From Rhodococcus sp. H36-A4 (GTDB lineage: Bacteria; Actinomycetota; Actinomycetes; Mycobacteriales; Mycobacteriaceae): DNA of 64,000 nt. Under the pieces are notes generated by a model, which was not told the origin of the DNA, made no database searches, and worked only from the letters and a program-made list of their open reading frames with translations. Positions within the stretch are counted from its first letter, which is position 1. Each line of letters opens with the position of its first letter. Positions 37,438-46,200 of the stretch are shown in pieces. The position numbers and the translations under genes were made by a program. Location: assembly GCF_027158005.1 (NCBI RefSeq), contig NZ_JAPVLQ010000002.1:434001-498000 (forward strand). Reading direction: 5' to 3'.

Positions 37438-38259
37438 TCAAACTCCTGCCTTCTCGGTGGTTTCCTGTGGTGCCAGCCGTCCGAGCAACCCGAGGGCGCG
37501 GGTATAGAGAGCTGGAGCGATTCGTTTGAGGCGCCAGATGATCTTGGCGTCGAGTTGGGGAACGACGTACAGGCGTCCGCGGTCGTATTTGTTCAGGGTG
37601 TCGACGGCGATCTTTCGGGGCGTGAAACCGGTAGAGCGCATGAGGTTCTCGGCCAATGTCGATGCCGCGCCGGTGATCCGGCCGTCGAGGGCGACATTGG
37701 TCTTGACGAACGTCGGGCACAGAACGGTGACCTTCACGCCGGTGCCGGATAGTTCGGCGGCCATCGTTTCCGACAGTGAAATGACCGCGGCCTTGCCGAC
37801 GTTGTAGGGCGCCATGAACGGGGCAGCGGCAAATCCGGCGGCCGAGGCGACGTTGATGAAACCGCCTTCGCCCGCGGCTTCGATTGCGGGCAGGAAAACT
37901 TCGCAGCCGTGGACGACACCCCACAGGTTGATTCCGAGGGCCCAGTTCCAGTCCTCGAAACCGATGTCGCCGACGGGCTTTCCGCCGATTCCGACGCCGG
38001 CGTTGTTGACGACCAGGGTGGGTGCGCTTCCGAAGGTCAGCTCGGCGAAGAGTGCTAATTCTTCGACTTGTTCGCGGATGGCGACGTCGCAGGCCACGGC
38101 GTAACCGTCGATCATCGCGGCAGTTTCTTGTGCCCGAGTGAGCGAGATGTCGGCGCAGATCACTTCTCCGCCGCGGGCAGCCAGTTCGATGGCGAAGGCG
38201 CGGCCGATGCCGCTCCCCGCGCCGGTTACGACGGCACGAGCGTTGTAGGACGAGGTCAT
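37438..38259 (-). CDS. short-chain dehydrogenase/reductase
   Basis: 273 residues. NAD(P)-binding TGAGSGIG, NNAG, catalytic Ser in VASAAG and Tyr-x-x-x-Lys in YNVGK. The C-terminal extension (about 40 residues, LDAKIIWRLKRIAPALYTRALG) is basic and amphipathic, as in membrane-associated lipid SDRs. First gene of the operon with the di-iron protein and monooxygenase. The upstream region has a TTGACA box inside a dyad and a near-consensus -10. Confidence 0.87.
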   Translation of the reverse strand: MTSSYNARAVVTGAGSGIGRAFAIELAARGGEVICADISLTRAQETAAMIDGYAVACDVAIREQVEELALFAELTFGSAPTLVVNNAGVGIGGKPVGDIGFEDWNWALGINLWGVVHGCEVFLPAIEAAGEGGFINVASAAGFAAAPFMAPYNVGKAAVISLSETMAAELSGTGVKVTVLCPTFVKTNVALDGRITGAASTLAENLMRSTGFTPRKIAVDTLNKYDRGRLYVVPQLDAKIIWRLKRIAPALYTRALGLLGRLAPQETTEKAGV

Positions 38260-38282
38260 ACGAAAAGAATCGTATGGACCGC

Positions 38283-38298
38283 GCCATTTGTCAATGGC
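38283..38298 (-). promoter_or_regulatory. dyad with -35 box for SDR operon
   Basis: GCCATT-N4-AATGGC; on the minus strand it contains TTGACA, followed after about 14 bases by TACGAT. Operator over the -35 of the monooxygenase operon. Confidence 0.4.
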
Positions 38299-38332
38299 TC
38301 AGTGGTTAACGGCTTGGTTGTGGGTGAAAGAA

Positions 38333-38360
38333 GGGCCCGACCAAGCAATGGTCGGGCCCC
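38333..38360 (-). terminator. terminator of the gluQ-yhhQ operon
   Basis: Perfect 11-base stem GGGCCCGACCA / TGGTCGGGCCC with a 5-base loop, followed on the minus strand by TTCTTT. Lies 27 bases after the yhhQ stop. The plus strand also has a short T-run. Confidence 0.85.
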
Positions 38361-38386
38361 TTTTCGTGGGCAGATCTGCGGGCCGC

Positions 38387-39118
38387 TTACACGACCTGGT
38401 AGCTGGGCTCGCGCTTCTTGATGTACCCGATCACCCGGTAGGTGACAGGTAGAAGCAAGACCTCCATGAGCGTCTTCCACAGGAATCCGACTATGACGTA
38501 GTTGATGAAATCCGCCCACGTGCTGATTCCGATGACTCCGGCCGCGATGGAGCAGAAGATGAGGGTGTCGAAGAATTCACCGACAACGGTCGAACCGATG
38601 AGCCGCGCCCACAGATGCTTCTCCTTGGTGCATTCCTTGATGGCCACCAGCACCAATGAATTGAGCATCTGGCCAACGAAGTAGCCGGCCAGACCAGCAA
38701 TGACCAGTCGAGGAACGACCCCGACGACGGTTTCCAGTGACTGCTGATTCTCGTAGAAGCTCGCGGCCGGCAGTTCGATGGTGACCCAGAAGCAGAGGGC
38801 GGCCAAAGTAATCGACCCGAAGCCGAGATAGATTGCGCGCCTCGTCGCCTTGAACCCGTACACCTCGCTGAGCACGTCGCCGAGGATGTACGCCAATGGG
38901 AAGAGGAAGAACGCCCCGTCCGTATTGATCGGGAGGATCTGGAGCGGGCCGAGGAAGACTTCGCTGTCACCGAAGAATGCGACGCCCTTGCTGGCCGACA
39001 CATTCGAGATGATCAGTGTCGCCACGAACAGGGCCACGATTGTCGGATAGTAACCACGGCTCACGTGCGCGAACTGCGCTACGGTATCGGGTTCGTCTGG
39101 GGTCTGCGGAACTGTCAC
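38387..39118 (-). CDS. yhhQ: queuosine precursor transporter (YhhQ/VUT family)
   Basis: 243 residues from GTG 39118. Six-helix ECF-S-like protein of the COG1738/YhhQ family: PTIVALFVATLIISNVSASK, LAYILGDVLSEVYGFKATRRAI (signature D-x3-E-x-Y-G), FVGQMLNSLVLVAIK, LIGSTVVGEFFDT, and WKTLMEVLLLPVTY near the C-terminus. Imports preQ0, preQ1 or queuine. Lies 58 bases downstream of gluQ on the same strand, with a terminator after it. With tgt at 21.7 kb and no synthesis genes seen, this points to salvage. Confidence 0.9.
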   Translation of the reverse strand: MTVPQTPDEPDTVAQFAHVSRGYYPTIVALFVATLIISNVSASKGVAFFGDSEVFLGPLQILPINTDGAFFLFPLAYILGDVLSEVYGFKATRRAIYLGFGSITLAALCFWVTIELPAASFYENQQSLETVVGVVPRLVIAGLAGYFVGQMLNSLVLVAIKECTKEKHLWARLIGSTVVGEFFDTLIFCSIAAGVIGISTWADFINYVIVGFLWKTLMEVLLLPVTYRVIGYIKKREPSYQVV

Positions 39119-39176
39119 GTGCCCTATCCAAACACGCTCAATCCCCGGGTCCGAATCACTGCCGAGTCGATATCCC

Positions 39177-40064
39177 TTATGTCTCGAATATCCAGGGCGT
39201 GCGCGGCAGCGAGTTCGGATTCCAACGAGCCAGCAGTTCTGTCGTCGTGACAGGTTCGTTCGGGCCCGCCAACTCCAGTGACTGCGCCAGAACTGCCAGC
39301 ACATCGTGTGGGCCGAGGCCGAGCGCAGCTTGATCCTCCAGGGTGACCGCACCATCGCGTTTGGCGAGCCTGCGCCCCTGAGCATTGAGTGCGAGCGGCA
39401 CATGCACATAAGTGAGAGTGGGTAATTGGAGCAGAGAAGCAAGGTAGGCCTGGCGCGGCGAGGACGCCAACAAGTCGTCACCACGAACAACCTGGTCGAT
39501 GCCTTGCTCGCCATCGTCGACGACGACAGCAAGGTTGTATGCCGCAACACCGTCCGCTCGGCGGAGCACAAAATCATCGACGAGCCCGTGAAATCGGCCT
39601 AGTAACGCGTCGTCGACAGAGAAGTCGGTCACCTCGGACCGCAATCTCAGCGCAGGAGAGCGCGACATCGACGCTTTCTCGGTCGAGGTGAGGTTTCGGC
39701 ACGTCCCCGGGTACGCCCCGTCCGGCGCGTGCGGCGCCGATGCCGCCTCGAGAATCTCCTTACGGGTGCAGAAGCACTCGTAGGTCCGCCCCGACTCCTG
39801 CAGCGACGTGATCGCACCCTCGTACAACGCGGTGCGTTGAGACTGGCGGAAGATCGCGCCGTCCCAGTCGAGGCCTATCGCGTGCAGATCGGCGAGTTGG
39901 CGCTCCTCGGCGCCGGGGCGGACGCGATCGAGATCTTCCATTCGCATCAGAAACTTCCGACCGGTCGATCGGGCGAACAACCAGGCCAGAAGTGCAGTGC
40001 GCAGATTTCCCAGGTGCAGATCTCCCGACGGACTGGGAGCGAAACGTCCTGCACCCGTGCTCAT
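39177..40064 (-). CDS. gluQ: glutamyl-queuosine tRNA(Asp) synthetase
   Basis: 295 residues. Truncated glutamyl-tRNA synthetase core with no anticodon-binding domain. GRFAPSPSGDLHLGNLRTALLAW (HIGH-type motif reads HLGN), zinc ligands CFC (about residue 100) and a later YPGTC, VVRGDDLLASSPRQAYLASLL, and LAKRDGAVTL (KMSKS-type). Glutamylates queuosine at position 34 of tRNA-Asp, so its presence means the cell has Q-tRNA. Same strand as yhhQ, forming a queuosine cluster. Confidence 0.92.
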   Translation of the reverse strand: MSTGAGRFAPSPSGDLHLGNLRTALLAWLFARSTGRKFLMRMEDLDRVRPGAEERQLADLHAIGLDWDGAIFRQSQRTALYEGAITSLQESGRTYECFCTRKEILEAASAPHAPDGAYPGTCRNLTSTEKASMSRSPALRLRSEVTDFSVDDALLGRFHGLVDDFVLRRADGVAAYNLAVVVDDGEQGIDQVVRGDDLLASSPRQAYLASLLQLPTLTYVHVPLALNAQGRRLAKRDGAVTLEDQAALGLGPHDVLAVLAQSLELAGPNEPVTTTELLARWNPNSLPRTPWIFET

Positions 40065-40123
40065 GAGACCACTCTAGTTTCGGTGCATCGATCGACGAAG
40101 CCCGGTAAGAGTGAAGGGGTCGG

Positions 40124-40588
40124 TCAGGAAGTAGCCTCGGCTGCCAGTCGACCCAGGGTGTCCGCGAGCTGCTCCTTGGTGACGAGCGGGAACTTGACCT
40201 GCTCGAGCAGCTTCTTGTCGGTCACTTTCGACCAGTCGTAGGTGTGGCGCACCAAAGTCTCGTTCGGCCCCTGCGACTCCAGTTCCCACAACCACTCCCA
40301 TCCGGGAGGCTCCGTGCCTGCCGGCGCGGTCTTCCAGGCCAGCAACTTGTCTTTCGCGTATCCCGAAACATGATTGTCGGTTTGGTAGTCGCCGCCCATG
40401 TGATCGCCCGCCATGTTCATCGTGAACACCTCGCCGACCTTCTGGATCCGATCGGCATGGTCCACGCCGCGGATGAAACCGGAGCCGTCGAGCGATTGGT
40501 GTCGCTCGGGATTGGACAGGACATCGAAGACTGCGTCGACGGGAGCCTCGATGGTGCGTTCGACAGTGATCTTTGCGTTGTCGGTCAT
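40124..40588 (-). CDS. SRPBCC family protein (polyketide cyclase-like)
   Basis: 154 residues. START/Bet v1-like hydrophobic-pocket fold: ITVERTIEAPVDAVFDVLSNPERHQSLDGSGFIRG, then GEVFTMNMAGDHMGGDYQTDNHVSGYAKDKLLAWKTAP and WEWLWELE. Role unknown; could bind a lipid or polyketide. ATG 40588 has GGAGGT directly against it, unusually close. An in-frame ATG at 40612 lacks a ribosome site. Confidence 0.8.
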   Translation of the reverse strand: MTDNAKITVERTIEAPVDAVFDVLSNPERHQSLDGSGFIRGVDHADRIQKVGEVFTMNMAGDHMGGDYQTDNHVSGYAKDKLLAWKTAPAGTEPPGWEWLWELESQGPNETLVRHTYDWSKVTDKKLLEQVKFPLVTKEQLADTLGRLAAEATS

Positions 40589-40679
40589 ACCTCCACCATG
40601 CCGAAGGTTCATTGACTCGGCAACCTAGGTCGCCTCGGGATGTCGCCGTGACCGTCTCATGTTCGCGCACACTGGAAGG

Positions 40680-40706
40680 ATGAACAGTCCACATCGGGTT
40701 ACCTGA
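40680..40706 (+). CDS. possible 8-residue leader peptide (uORF)
   Basis: ATG preceded by GGAAGG, eight codons (MNSPHRVT), stop at 40704-40706, two bases before the GTG of the radical SAM gene, which itself lacks a ribosome site. Reinitiation after this stop would explain how that gene is translated. Confidence 0.35.
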   Translation: MNSPHRVT

Positions 40707-40708
40707 CT

Positions 40709-42157
40709 GTGAAGACAACGAGCCCGACAGTGTGGAAGAAGGCCCGGGCTTACGCGCGTCGGATCGAGCTTCGCTACAGGCCGGTCGATCCGAGAACCCG
40801 ATCTGCGTTGGACGCGAGGTGGGCGGCTCTACCCTCGGCGGCACGAACACCGGCACAGACGCTCGGTCGGCATGCCGTCGGATGTGAGGGCACTCACGGA
40901 GTGTTTCCGAAGTGCAATCTCACCTGTAGCCCGTGCTATCACAGCGCCGATGCGAACAAAGTCCGTGTCGACGGCGAGCACACCCTCCGTGAGATAAGAG
41001 CGCAACTGAAATTCCTGGCATCGCGCCGAGGCCCGCGGGCACACGCACAGTTGATCGGCGGGGAGGTCAGCTTGCTGGCTCCCGACGACCATGCTGCAGC
41101 GCTGCAGATCATGCGAGACTACGGACGCGAGCCGATGTCGTTCACACATGGGGACTTCGACTACGAGTATCTGCAGGCCGTCGTCCTGGATGCCGACGGC
41201 AACGCCAGATTCGGCCGAGTCTCCTTTGCGGCGCACTTCGACAAGTTGATGCGTGGACGAAGCGGAATCCCGTGCCCGCGAACGGAAGCCGAGCTCACAC
41301 CCTATCGTCATCGGTTCGCGGAGATGTTCACCCGCTTGAAACGCGAACACGGCATTGCGTCGTACCTCGCACACAACATGACCGTCACCCCCGACAACAT
41401 CGACGAGGTCGCGGATGTCGTCGGCGACGTGGTGGACATGGGCGGTTACTCGATGGTTTCTTTCCAGCCCGCGGCATTCGTCGGCGACGAGCGACGATGG
41501 CACGGCGACTACCGCGAGATCGACATCGATACGGTCTGGGAGCAGATCGAACTCGGCATGGGACAACCGATTTCGTTCTCGGCGATCCAGTTCGGTGATC
41601 CGCGTTGTAACCGAACAGCTTTGGGATTCATGGTCGGTCGTCGGTGGTATCCGTTTCTCGAGGTGACGTCGAAGGTCGAGGAGCGTGCCCGCGAAGAATT
41701 CTTCACCCATCTGGGCGGTGTGAACTTCGGCGGCTCCGGTCCGCTTACCTTGGTTCTGAAATTGCTACGGGTGCTGGTGGGTTATCCGTATGGTGTTGTC
41801 GTGGCGGTGAAGTGGGCTGCGAGCGTACTGCGTCGATGCGGCGGCCCTCGAACGCTTTTTGTGGCATTGCTCCGCAAAGAAGTGCGCCCGATGACGTTCG
41901 TCGTGCATCGCTTCATGGATGCCGAGAATGTGGCTCCTGCATGGACGTTGATGCAGTCTGGTGTGGCAGCCACCGATCCCGTGATGCTCGAAACGCAGGA
42001 GCGGCTGGCAGCGTGCACCTATTCGATGGCGCATCCCGAGACCGGTGAACTGGTGCCGGCGTGTGTACAACATTCGGTGCTCGATCCGGGGGAGAACCAG
42101 GAACTGCGCCGCCTCCTTCCTTTGACGGTGGCACGTCCGCCCGGATGCTGTGGCTGA
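40709..42157 (+). CDS. radical SAM protein resembling tetraether/membrane-spanning lipid synthases
   Basis: 482 residues, GTG start. Radical SAM cluster CNLTCSPC (Cys69, 73, 76), then LIGGEVSLL in place of the usual GGEP. The region FQPAAFVGD, then FSAIQFGDPRC, then WYPFLEV and the C-terminal HRFMDAENV, ACTYSMAHPETGELVPAC resemble the matching blocks of archaeal Tes (MJ0619-type: HFMD...RC..HYATPDGRIIPFC). A hydrophobic/amphipathic stretch (residues 345-370) may touch membrane. The N-terminal extra Cys pairs of archaeal Tes are absent. Tes joins lipid chains by C-C bonds; here the substrate is unknown. Convergent with the YnjBCD-like operon. Confidence 0.8.
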   Translation: MKTTSPTVWKKARAYARRIELRYRPVDPRTRSALDARWAALPSAARTPAQTLGRHAVGCEGTHGVFPKCNLTCSPCYHSADANKVRVDGEHTLREIRAQLKFLASRRGPRAHAQLIGGEVSLLAPDDHAAALQIMRDYGREPMSFTHGDFDYEYLQAVVLDADGNARFGRVSFAAHFDKLMRGRSGIPCPRTEAELTPYRHRFAEMFTRLKREHGIASYLAHNMTVTPDNIDEVADVVGDVVDMGGYSMVSFQPAAFVGDERRWHGDYREIDIDTVWEQIELGMGQPISFSAIQFGDPRCNRTALGFMVGRRWYPFLEVTSKVEERAREEFFTHLGGVNFGGSGPLTLVLKLLRVLVGYPYGVVVAVKWAASVLRRCGGPRTLFVALLRKEVRPMTFVVHRFMDAENVAPAWTLMQSGVAATDPVMLETQERLAACTYSMAHPETGELVPACVQHSVLDPGENQELRRLLPLTVARPPGCCG

Positions 42158-42160
42158 TGA

Positions 42161-43189
42161 TCAGCGGAAGACCACAGCCCTCGCCTCGGGCGGAATCTCC
42201 AATGAAATTTCCTCGCCCACCCGCGTCGTCGCTCCCGCGGGTATTTCTACCTTGACGGTGACCCCGCCGATTCTCACATCGGCGATGCTGCGGAATCCGA
42301 TCGGCCGTAGGGCCGACACCACACCCTGAACCTCGGAAGTGTCGACCACACGGATCATTTCGTGGCGGAGCAACAAAACGGCCCGACCTTCACCGAAGGC
42401 GACATCGACCTCGAAATCCCCGATCGCGGAATGGTGAACTCCACTTTCCAGGTGCCCGTCGATCTCGTTGATCCCGCCCATGAGCCGGTTGACTGCCAGC
42501 GTGCTGGGTCGGGTGTAGGCGGATGTGACATCGGAATGGTGCTGCAGTTCGCCGTCGATGAGTACGGCTACCGAATCGGCCAGTGCCGCAGCTTCTTGTT
42601 GATCGTGAGTGACGAGTACGAGCGTTTGGTCGAGTTCGGTGCGAATCTCCCGAACGAGGTCGTGCATCTCCGTCCGCAGGAGGGGATCGAGCGCGCTGAA
42701 AGGCTCGTCGAGAAGCAGCACCCGCGGTGAACCGGCGAGGGATCTGGCCAACGCCACTCGTTGTGCTTGACCGCCAGAGATATCGGATACCGATCGATCA
42801 CCGATGTCGCCGAGATGAACCAGATCGAGATATCGACGTGCGTGCTCGCGGGCATGGCGTCGGGTCTGGCCTGCGGCACGGTAGGCGAAACCGATGTTGT
42901 CGACGACGGACATATGCGGAAAGAGCATCGGGCGTTGAAACACCATCCCGACGCCACGTTCCTCGGCCGGGATCTCGGTGATGTCGGCACCATCGATGCA
43001 GACGGTTCCCGCCGATGGCTTATCGAGTCCGGCGATCAACCGCAGTGCGGTGCTCTTCCCAGAGCCGGACGGGCCGAGTATTACTGTGCACGAACCTGGA
43101 CGAACCGTCAGATTCAATGATGTCAGCGCTGGATTCTTTTGGCCTGGATGAACTTTGGTGAGTCCGTGAACCGATAGCTCGACACTCAT
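42161..43189 (-). CDS. ABC importer ATPase, YnjD-like
   Basis: 342 residues. Walker A GPSGSGKS, signature ISGGQAQR, Walker B LLLDEPFSALD, H-loop VTHD, and a C-terminal TOBE-like regulatory domain of about 100 residues. Overlaps the permease gene by 4 bases (ATGA). Fourth gene of the operon substrate-binding protein, permease, permease, ATPase; the set looks most like E. coli ynjBCD, although YnjC there is one fused permease. The frame is open far upstream but that part is shadow of the permease. Confidence 0.87.
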   Translation of the reverse strand: MSVELSVHGLTKVHPGQKNPALTSLNLTVRPGSCTVILGPSGSGKSTALRLIAGLDKPSAGTVCIDGADITEIPAEERGVGMVFQRPMLFPHMSVVDNIGFAYRAAGQTRRHAREHARRYLDLVHLGDIGDRSVSDISGGQAQRVALARSLAGSPRVLLLDEPFSALDPLLRTEMHDLVREIRTELDQTLVLVTHDQQEAAALADSVAVLIDGELQHHSDVTSAYTRPSTLAVNRLMGGINEIDGHLESGVHHSAIGDFEVDVAFGEGRAVLLLRHEMIRVVDTSEVQGVVSALRPIGFRSIADVRIGGVTVKVEIPAGATTRVGEEISLEIPPEARAVVFR

Positions 43190-43956
43190 CGGGCAGCCCG
43201 CCTTCCGAGTCGAGAAAGCAGAATGACGAGCACCAGAGGGGGCAGCACGGCTGCGATCGACAGGGCCGCCACGACGGCGTCGTTTCCGGTGCCCGCAGCG
43301 AACGAGGCCACCAATATCGGCACCGTCACCAGCCTGCCGCCGCCGACCAGCAACGTGATCACATAATCGCTCCACCCCACGAGAAAGGCCAGCAGAGCGG
43401 CGCCGGACAAGGCTGGTGCCAACAACGGAATCCTTATCTGTCGCAGGACCATCGACTTCGAGGCACCCAACAATCGCGCTTCCTCTTCGTACCCAGGGTC
43501 GTAGGCACCGAACGCCACCCGCATCAAGTATGTGGTGTAAGGGATCGCTGCCACGGTGAGCAGCACGACCACTGCCAGGGTGCTCGGAATTCGCGCGCGC
43601 AGGATCAACACATTCAATCCCAGCGCCACCGCGAAGGGCGGTAGTGCCAGTGGAGCGAACAGTATTGCCGCGACAATGCCAGGGAAGTGCACATTCCCCC
43701 GCACGAGGGCCCGGGCCGCGAATGCTCCCAACGGCGTTGCGACCGCGGCGACAGTCAGGGCGAGACCCGTAGACCTCACGAAGGCTTCTATCCCGCCGGA
43801 CGCGACGGCGCTGCGCACTCCGTCCACTCCCCATTCCTGCGGCAGCACAGCGGGAAAAGACCACTGATTGCTCACCGCCCACACAGCTACCGGGATGAGG
43901 GGTAGTGCGAACCAGACAACCAGAAGTGCCCGTCCCGCAGGCCGCACCGCCGTCAT
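43186..43956 (-). CDS. ABC importer permease 2 (YnjC-like C-half)
   Basis: 256 residues, six membrane helices, with the EAA loop region EEEARLLGASKSMVLRQIRIPLLAP that contacts the ATPase. Start overlaps the stop of permease 1. Corresponds to the second half of the fused YnjC permease of enterobacteria. Confidence 0.87.
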   Translation of the reverse strand: MTAVRPAGRALLVVWFALPLIPVAVWAVSNQWSFPAVLPQEWGVDGVRSAVASGGIEAFVRSTGLALTVAAVATPLGAFAARALVRGNVHFPGIVAAILFAPLALPPFAVALGLNVLILRARIPSTLAVVVLLTVAAIPYTTYLMRVAFGAYDPGYEEEARLLGASKSMVLRQIRIPLLAPALSGAALLAFLVGWSDYVITLLVGGGRLVTVPILVASFAAGTGNDAVVAALSIAAVLPPLVLVILLSRLGRRAAR

Positions 43957-44786
43957 TTCCAGACCGCCGATCTACGGAGATAGTTGAGCGCCACCGTGGC
44001 CACGACAATCGCCAGTGCGGCGGCGACCATCGCTGCGGCCGCAGCTTGGGGACGGGCAGCGAGGTCGATGGAGGTGAACAATCGAATTGCCATGACGGAC
44101 AACGGCTCCGGATAGGGGCGACCGAGGATTCGTGCTACTTCGTAGGATCCGACGATATACGTGAAGGTAATCGCCGCCGACGCCGTCAACGCGGGACGCA
44201 CCAACGGCAGGGTGACCAGACGAAAACGAGCCCATCTTCCCGCCCCGAGCGTCGCAGCAGTCTCGTCGAATCCTGCCACCCGAGTTGCCAAGGTGCCGGC
44301 CACGACGATGGCGACGAATGCCGATTCCTTCCAGGCGTATTCGAGTGCGACGGCAATCCACCAGCGCCCACCCACCAGCTCCGGCCATCCGCCATCGGTG
44401 AGCCCGAAGATGCGCGGGAGTAGTCCCGAGTCGGCGAGCAGCAAACCCATGGCGGCCGCACCGATCAGATGGGGTACGGCCAACGTCAGCGCCGCGGCGA
44501 CCAACGCCGTTCGACGGCCGGACAGCACCGTCAGTGCCGCTGCGAGACCGATGACGACAGCCAGGAGAGTCGAGACCGTCGCCACGGTGAGGGTGAGCAC
44601 GATGGAACGCCAGAGATCTCCTCCGAGTGCAGAGTAGGCATCGAGTGACAGGACGGGCTGTCCTACCAGCGGCATCAGTCCGAGACTCTGCAGCAGGGCC
44701 GCCCCGAGGCCACCGCCGACAACCAGCACAACCAGAATCACCGCGGGAAGCACCCCGAGGGTGCTGCGTACCTTTCGTTCGCTCAT
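43953..44786 (-). CDS. ABC importer permease 1 (YnjC-like N-half)
   Basis: 277 residues from ATG 44786; about six membrane helices. The EAA loop is DETAATLGAGRWARFRLVTLPLVRP. The preceding in-frame codons overlap the binding-protein gene and are discarded. Overlaps its neighbours on both sides by 4 bases (ATGA), so the four-gene operon is translated as a unit. Confidence 0.87.
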   Translation of the reverse strand: MSERKVRSTLGVLPAVILVVLVVGGGLGAALLQSLGLMPLVGQPVLSLDAYSALGGDLWRSIVLTLTVATVSTLLAVVIGLAAALTVLSGRRTALVAAALTLAVPHLIGAAAMGLLLADSGLLPRIFGLTDGGWPELVGGRWWIAVALEYAWKESAFVAIVVAGTLATRVAGFDETAATLGAGRWARFRLVTLPLVRPALTASAAITFTYIVGSYEVARILGRPYPEPLSVMAIRLFTSIDLAARPQAAAAAMVAAALAIVVATVALNYLRRSAVWK

Positions 44787-46045
44787 CGCCCCGCGAGAAC
44801 GGATCGCCGCCACCCCTCGTCCAGTGGCGTGACCCACTCCGCGGCCAGTTCGGGATGCGCGTTGGCCGAGAGCTCCTCGTACGGCGGTAGGACCGGGGAT
44901 GACGGGAGCGCCTCGAACTGCGCCCTGACTTCCGGTGTCAGACGCGAGGCATCGAGCACAGTGAACTGGCCCCATACATCTGGTTCGGACTTGGCGAGCT
45001 GCTGCTCCGGCGACAACGCGATGTTCGCCACGACCTGCGCTGCCGCGGACTGCCCCGACGTCGACGGGATCGCCAGGAAGCTCGCATTGCCGACGGTGCC
45101 CTCATCGAGGGTCAGGATGCGCGTCTCGGGGGGATAGGTGCCGTCGGCAACAAGTTGTGGCAGCGTCGCGGGCCCATAGGTCATGGTCATGTCCACCTGC
45201 CCGCCGGCATACAAGTCGTCGAGTTCGCTGGATGACTGCGGATACGTGGTGCCCTCGCGCCAGAGCGACGGTGCAAGGGTGTTCAGCCGATCGAACACGG
45301 CCGGCGCGAGAAAATCGTAGGTGTCTTGATCGAACTGGGTAGGGACCTTCTCGACGCCACCGGACTCGTTCACCAGTGCCTCGCGGACGAATACCGAACC
45401 GGTGAAATCCGGCGGCGCAGGATAGGTGAAGCGGCCGGGGTTGGCCTCCGCCCATTCGAATACTTCGTCCAACGTGCGGGGCGGGTCAGCTACTGCCGCC
45501 GAGTTGTAGACGAGCGTGAACTGCGCCTTGTGCCAGGGTGCTTCGCAATTGTCCACGGGAGTGCCGAAATCACTGCTCAGCAGCGGATCTTCGGGGTCCG
45601 TGTACTCCATGTTCGGCAGATTCTGCGTCCAACCGCAGAGCCACGCGCCTGCCTGCTGCCCGGTCCCGAAATTTGCGCCGTTGACCCACACCAGGTCGAC
45701 CTCGCCGTCGGTGACACCTGCTTGCCGCTCGGAGAGAATCCGGTTGACGGCGTCGGTGGTGGACTCGACGGGCACACGACGCAGCGTGACACCAGCGGCT
45801 GCGGCGGCGGGGGTGAGGACGTTGTCGACGTACGTATTGCCCTGTTCGTCACCGCCGTACATCCACAGTGAGACTGTTTTCCCCTGCGCTTGCTGTTCGA
45901 TCTCGCTCCACGACAGTTCCTCGGCGATCGGAGCGTCGGATGACGGGGCTGCGCACGAGGACAGGATCAACCCCGCGCTCGCGGCAACCATCAGGGCCTC
46001 GAACGCGTACTTTCTCGGTCGACGGGTATGAGATCGAGAAAACAA
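44783..46045 (-). CDS. ABC substrate-binding lipoprotein, YnjB-like
   Basis: 420 residues. Twin-Arg/basic start then signal peptide with lipobox LILSSC, so anchored outside the membrane. Mature protein has an extracellular solute-binding fold (VSLWMYGGDEQGNTYVDNVLTPAAAAAG, VDLVWVNGANF, LCGWTQNLPNM). This matches YnjB, whose ligand is not known. First gene of the operon; divergent from the TVP38 gene across a 155-base gap. Confidence 0.87.
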   Translation of the reverse strand: MFSRSHTRRPRKYAFEALMVAASAGLILSSCAAPSSDAPIAEELSWSEIEQQAQGKTVSLWMYGGDEQGNTYVDNVLTPAAAAAGVTLRRVPVESTTDAVNRILSERQAGVTDGEVDLVWVNGANFGTGQQAGAWLCGWTQNLPNMEYTDPEDPLLSSDFGTPVDNCEAPWHKAQFTLVYNSAAVADPPRTLDEVFEWAEANPGRFTYPAPPDFTGSVFVREALVNESGGVEKVPTQFDQDTYDFLAPAVFDRLNTLAPSLWREGTTYPQSSSELDDLYAGGQVDMTMTYGPATLPQLVADGTYPPETRILTLDEGTVGNASFLAIPSTSGQSAAAQVVANIALSPEQQLAKSEPDVWGQFTVLDASRLTPEVRAQFEALPSSPVLPPYEELSANAHPELAAEWVTPLDEGWRRSVLAGR

Positions 46046-46122
46046 CGTGGGCCTCCTGGTCCGAGGATGCAGACAAAGTCGACGCTGCCTGATCTACGGT
46101 AATCGGTCGAATCCGGTGATAG

Positions 46123-46150
46123 GGGAACACACTGGGGTAGTCGAGGACTT
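46123..46150 (+). promoter_or_regulatory. ECF-type promoter of TVP38/YnjF operon
   Basis: GGGAACAC-N10-TCGAGG-N2-TT. The same bases at the same spacing occur on the minus strand before the ECF sigma gene (49796-49823). About 50 bases before the TVP38 start. Confidence 0.55.
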
Positions 46151-46200
46151 CCCGTCGTAGAAGAACTGTTTTTGTGTGTCGAGCACGAGAGGTACCCATT

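Noticed and set aside
39119..39176. preQ1 riboswitch before yhhQ
   Set aside because: The 58-base gap shows no preQ1-type pseudoknot elements that I can recognise.
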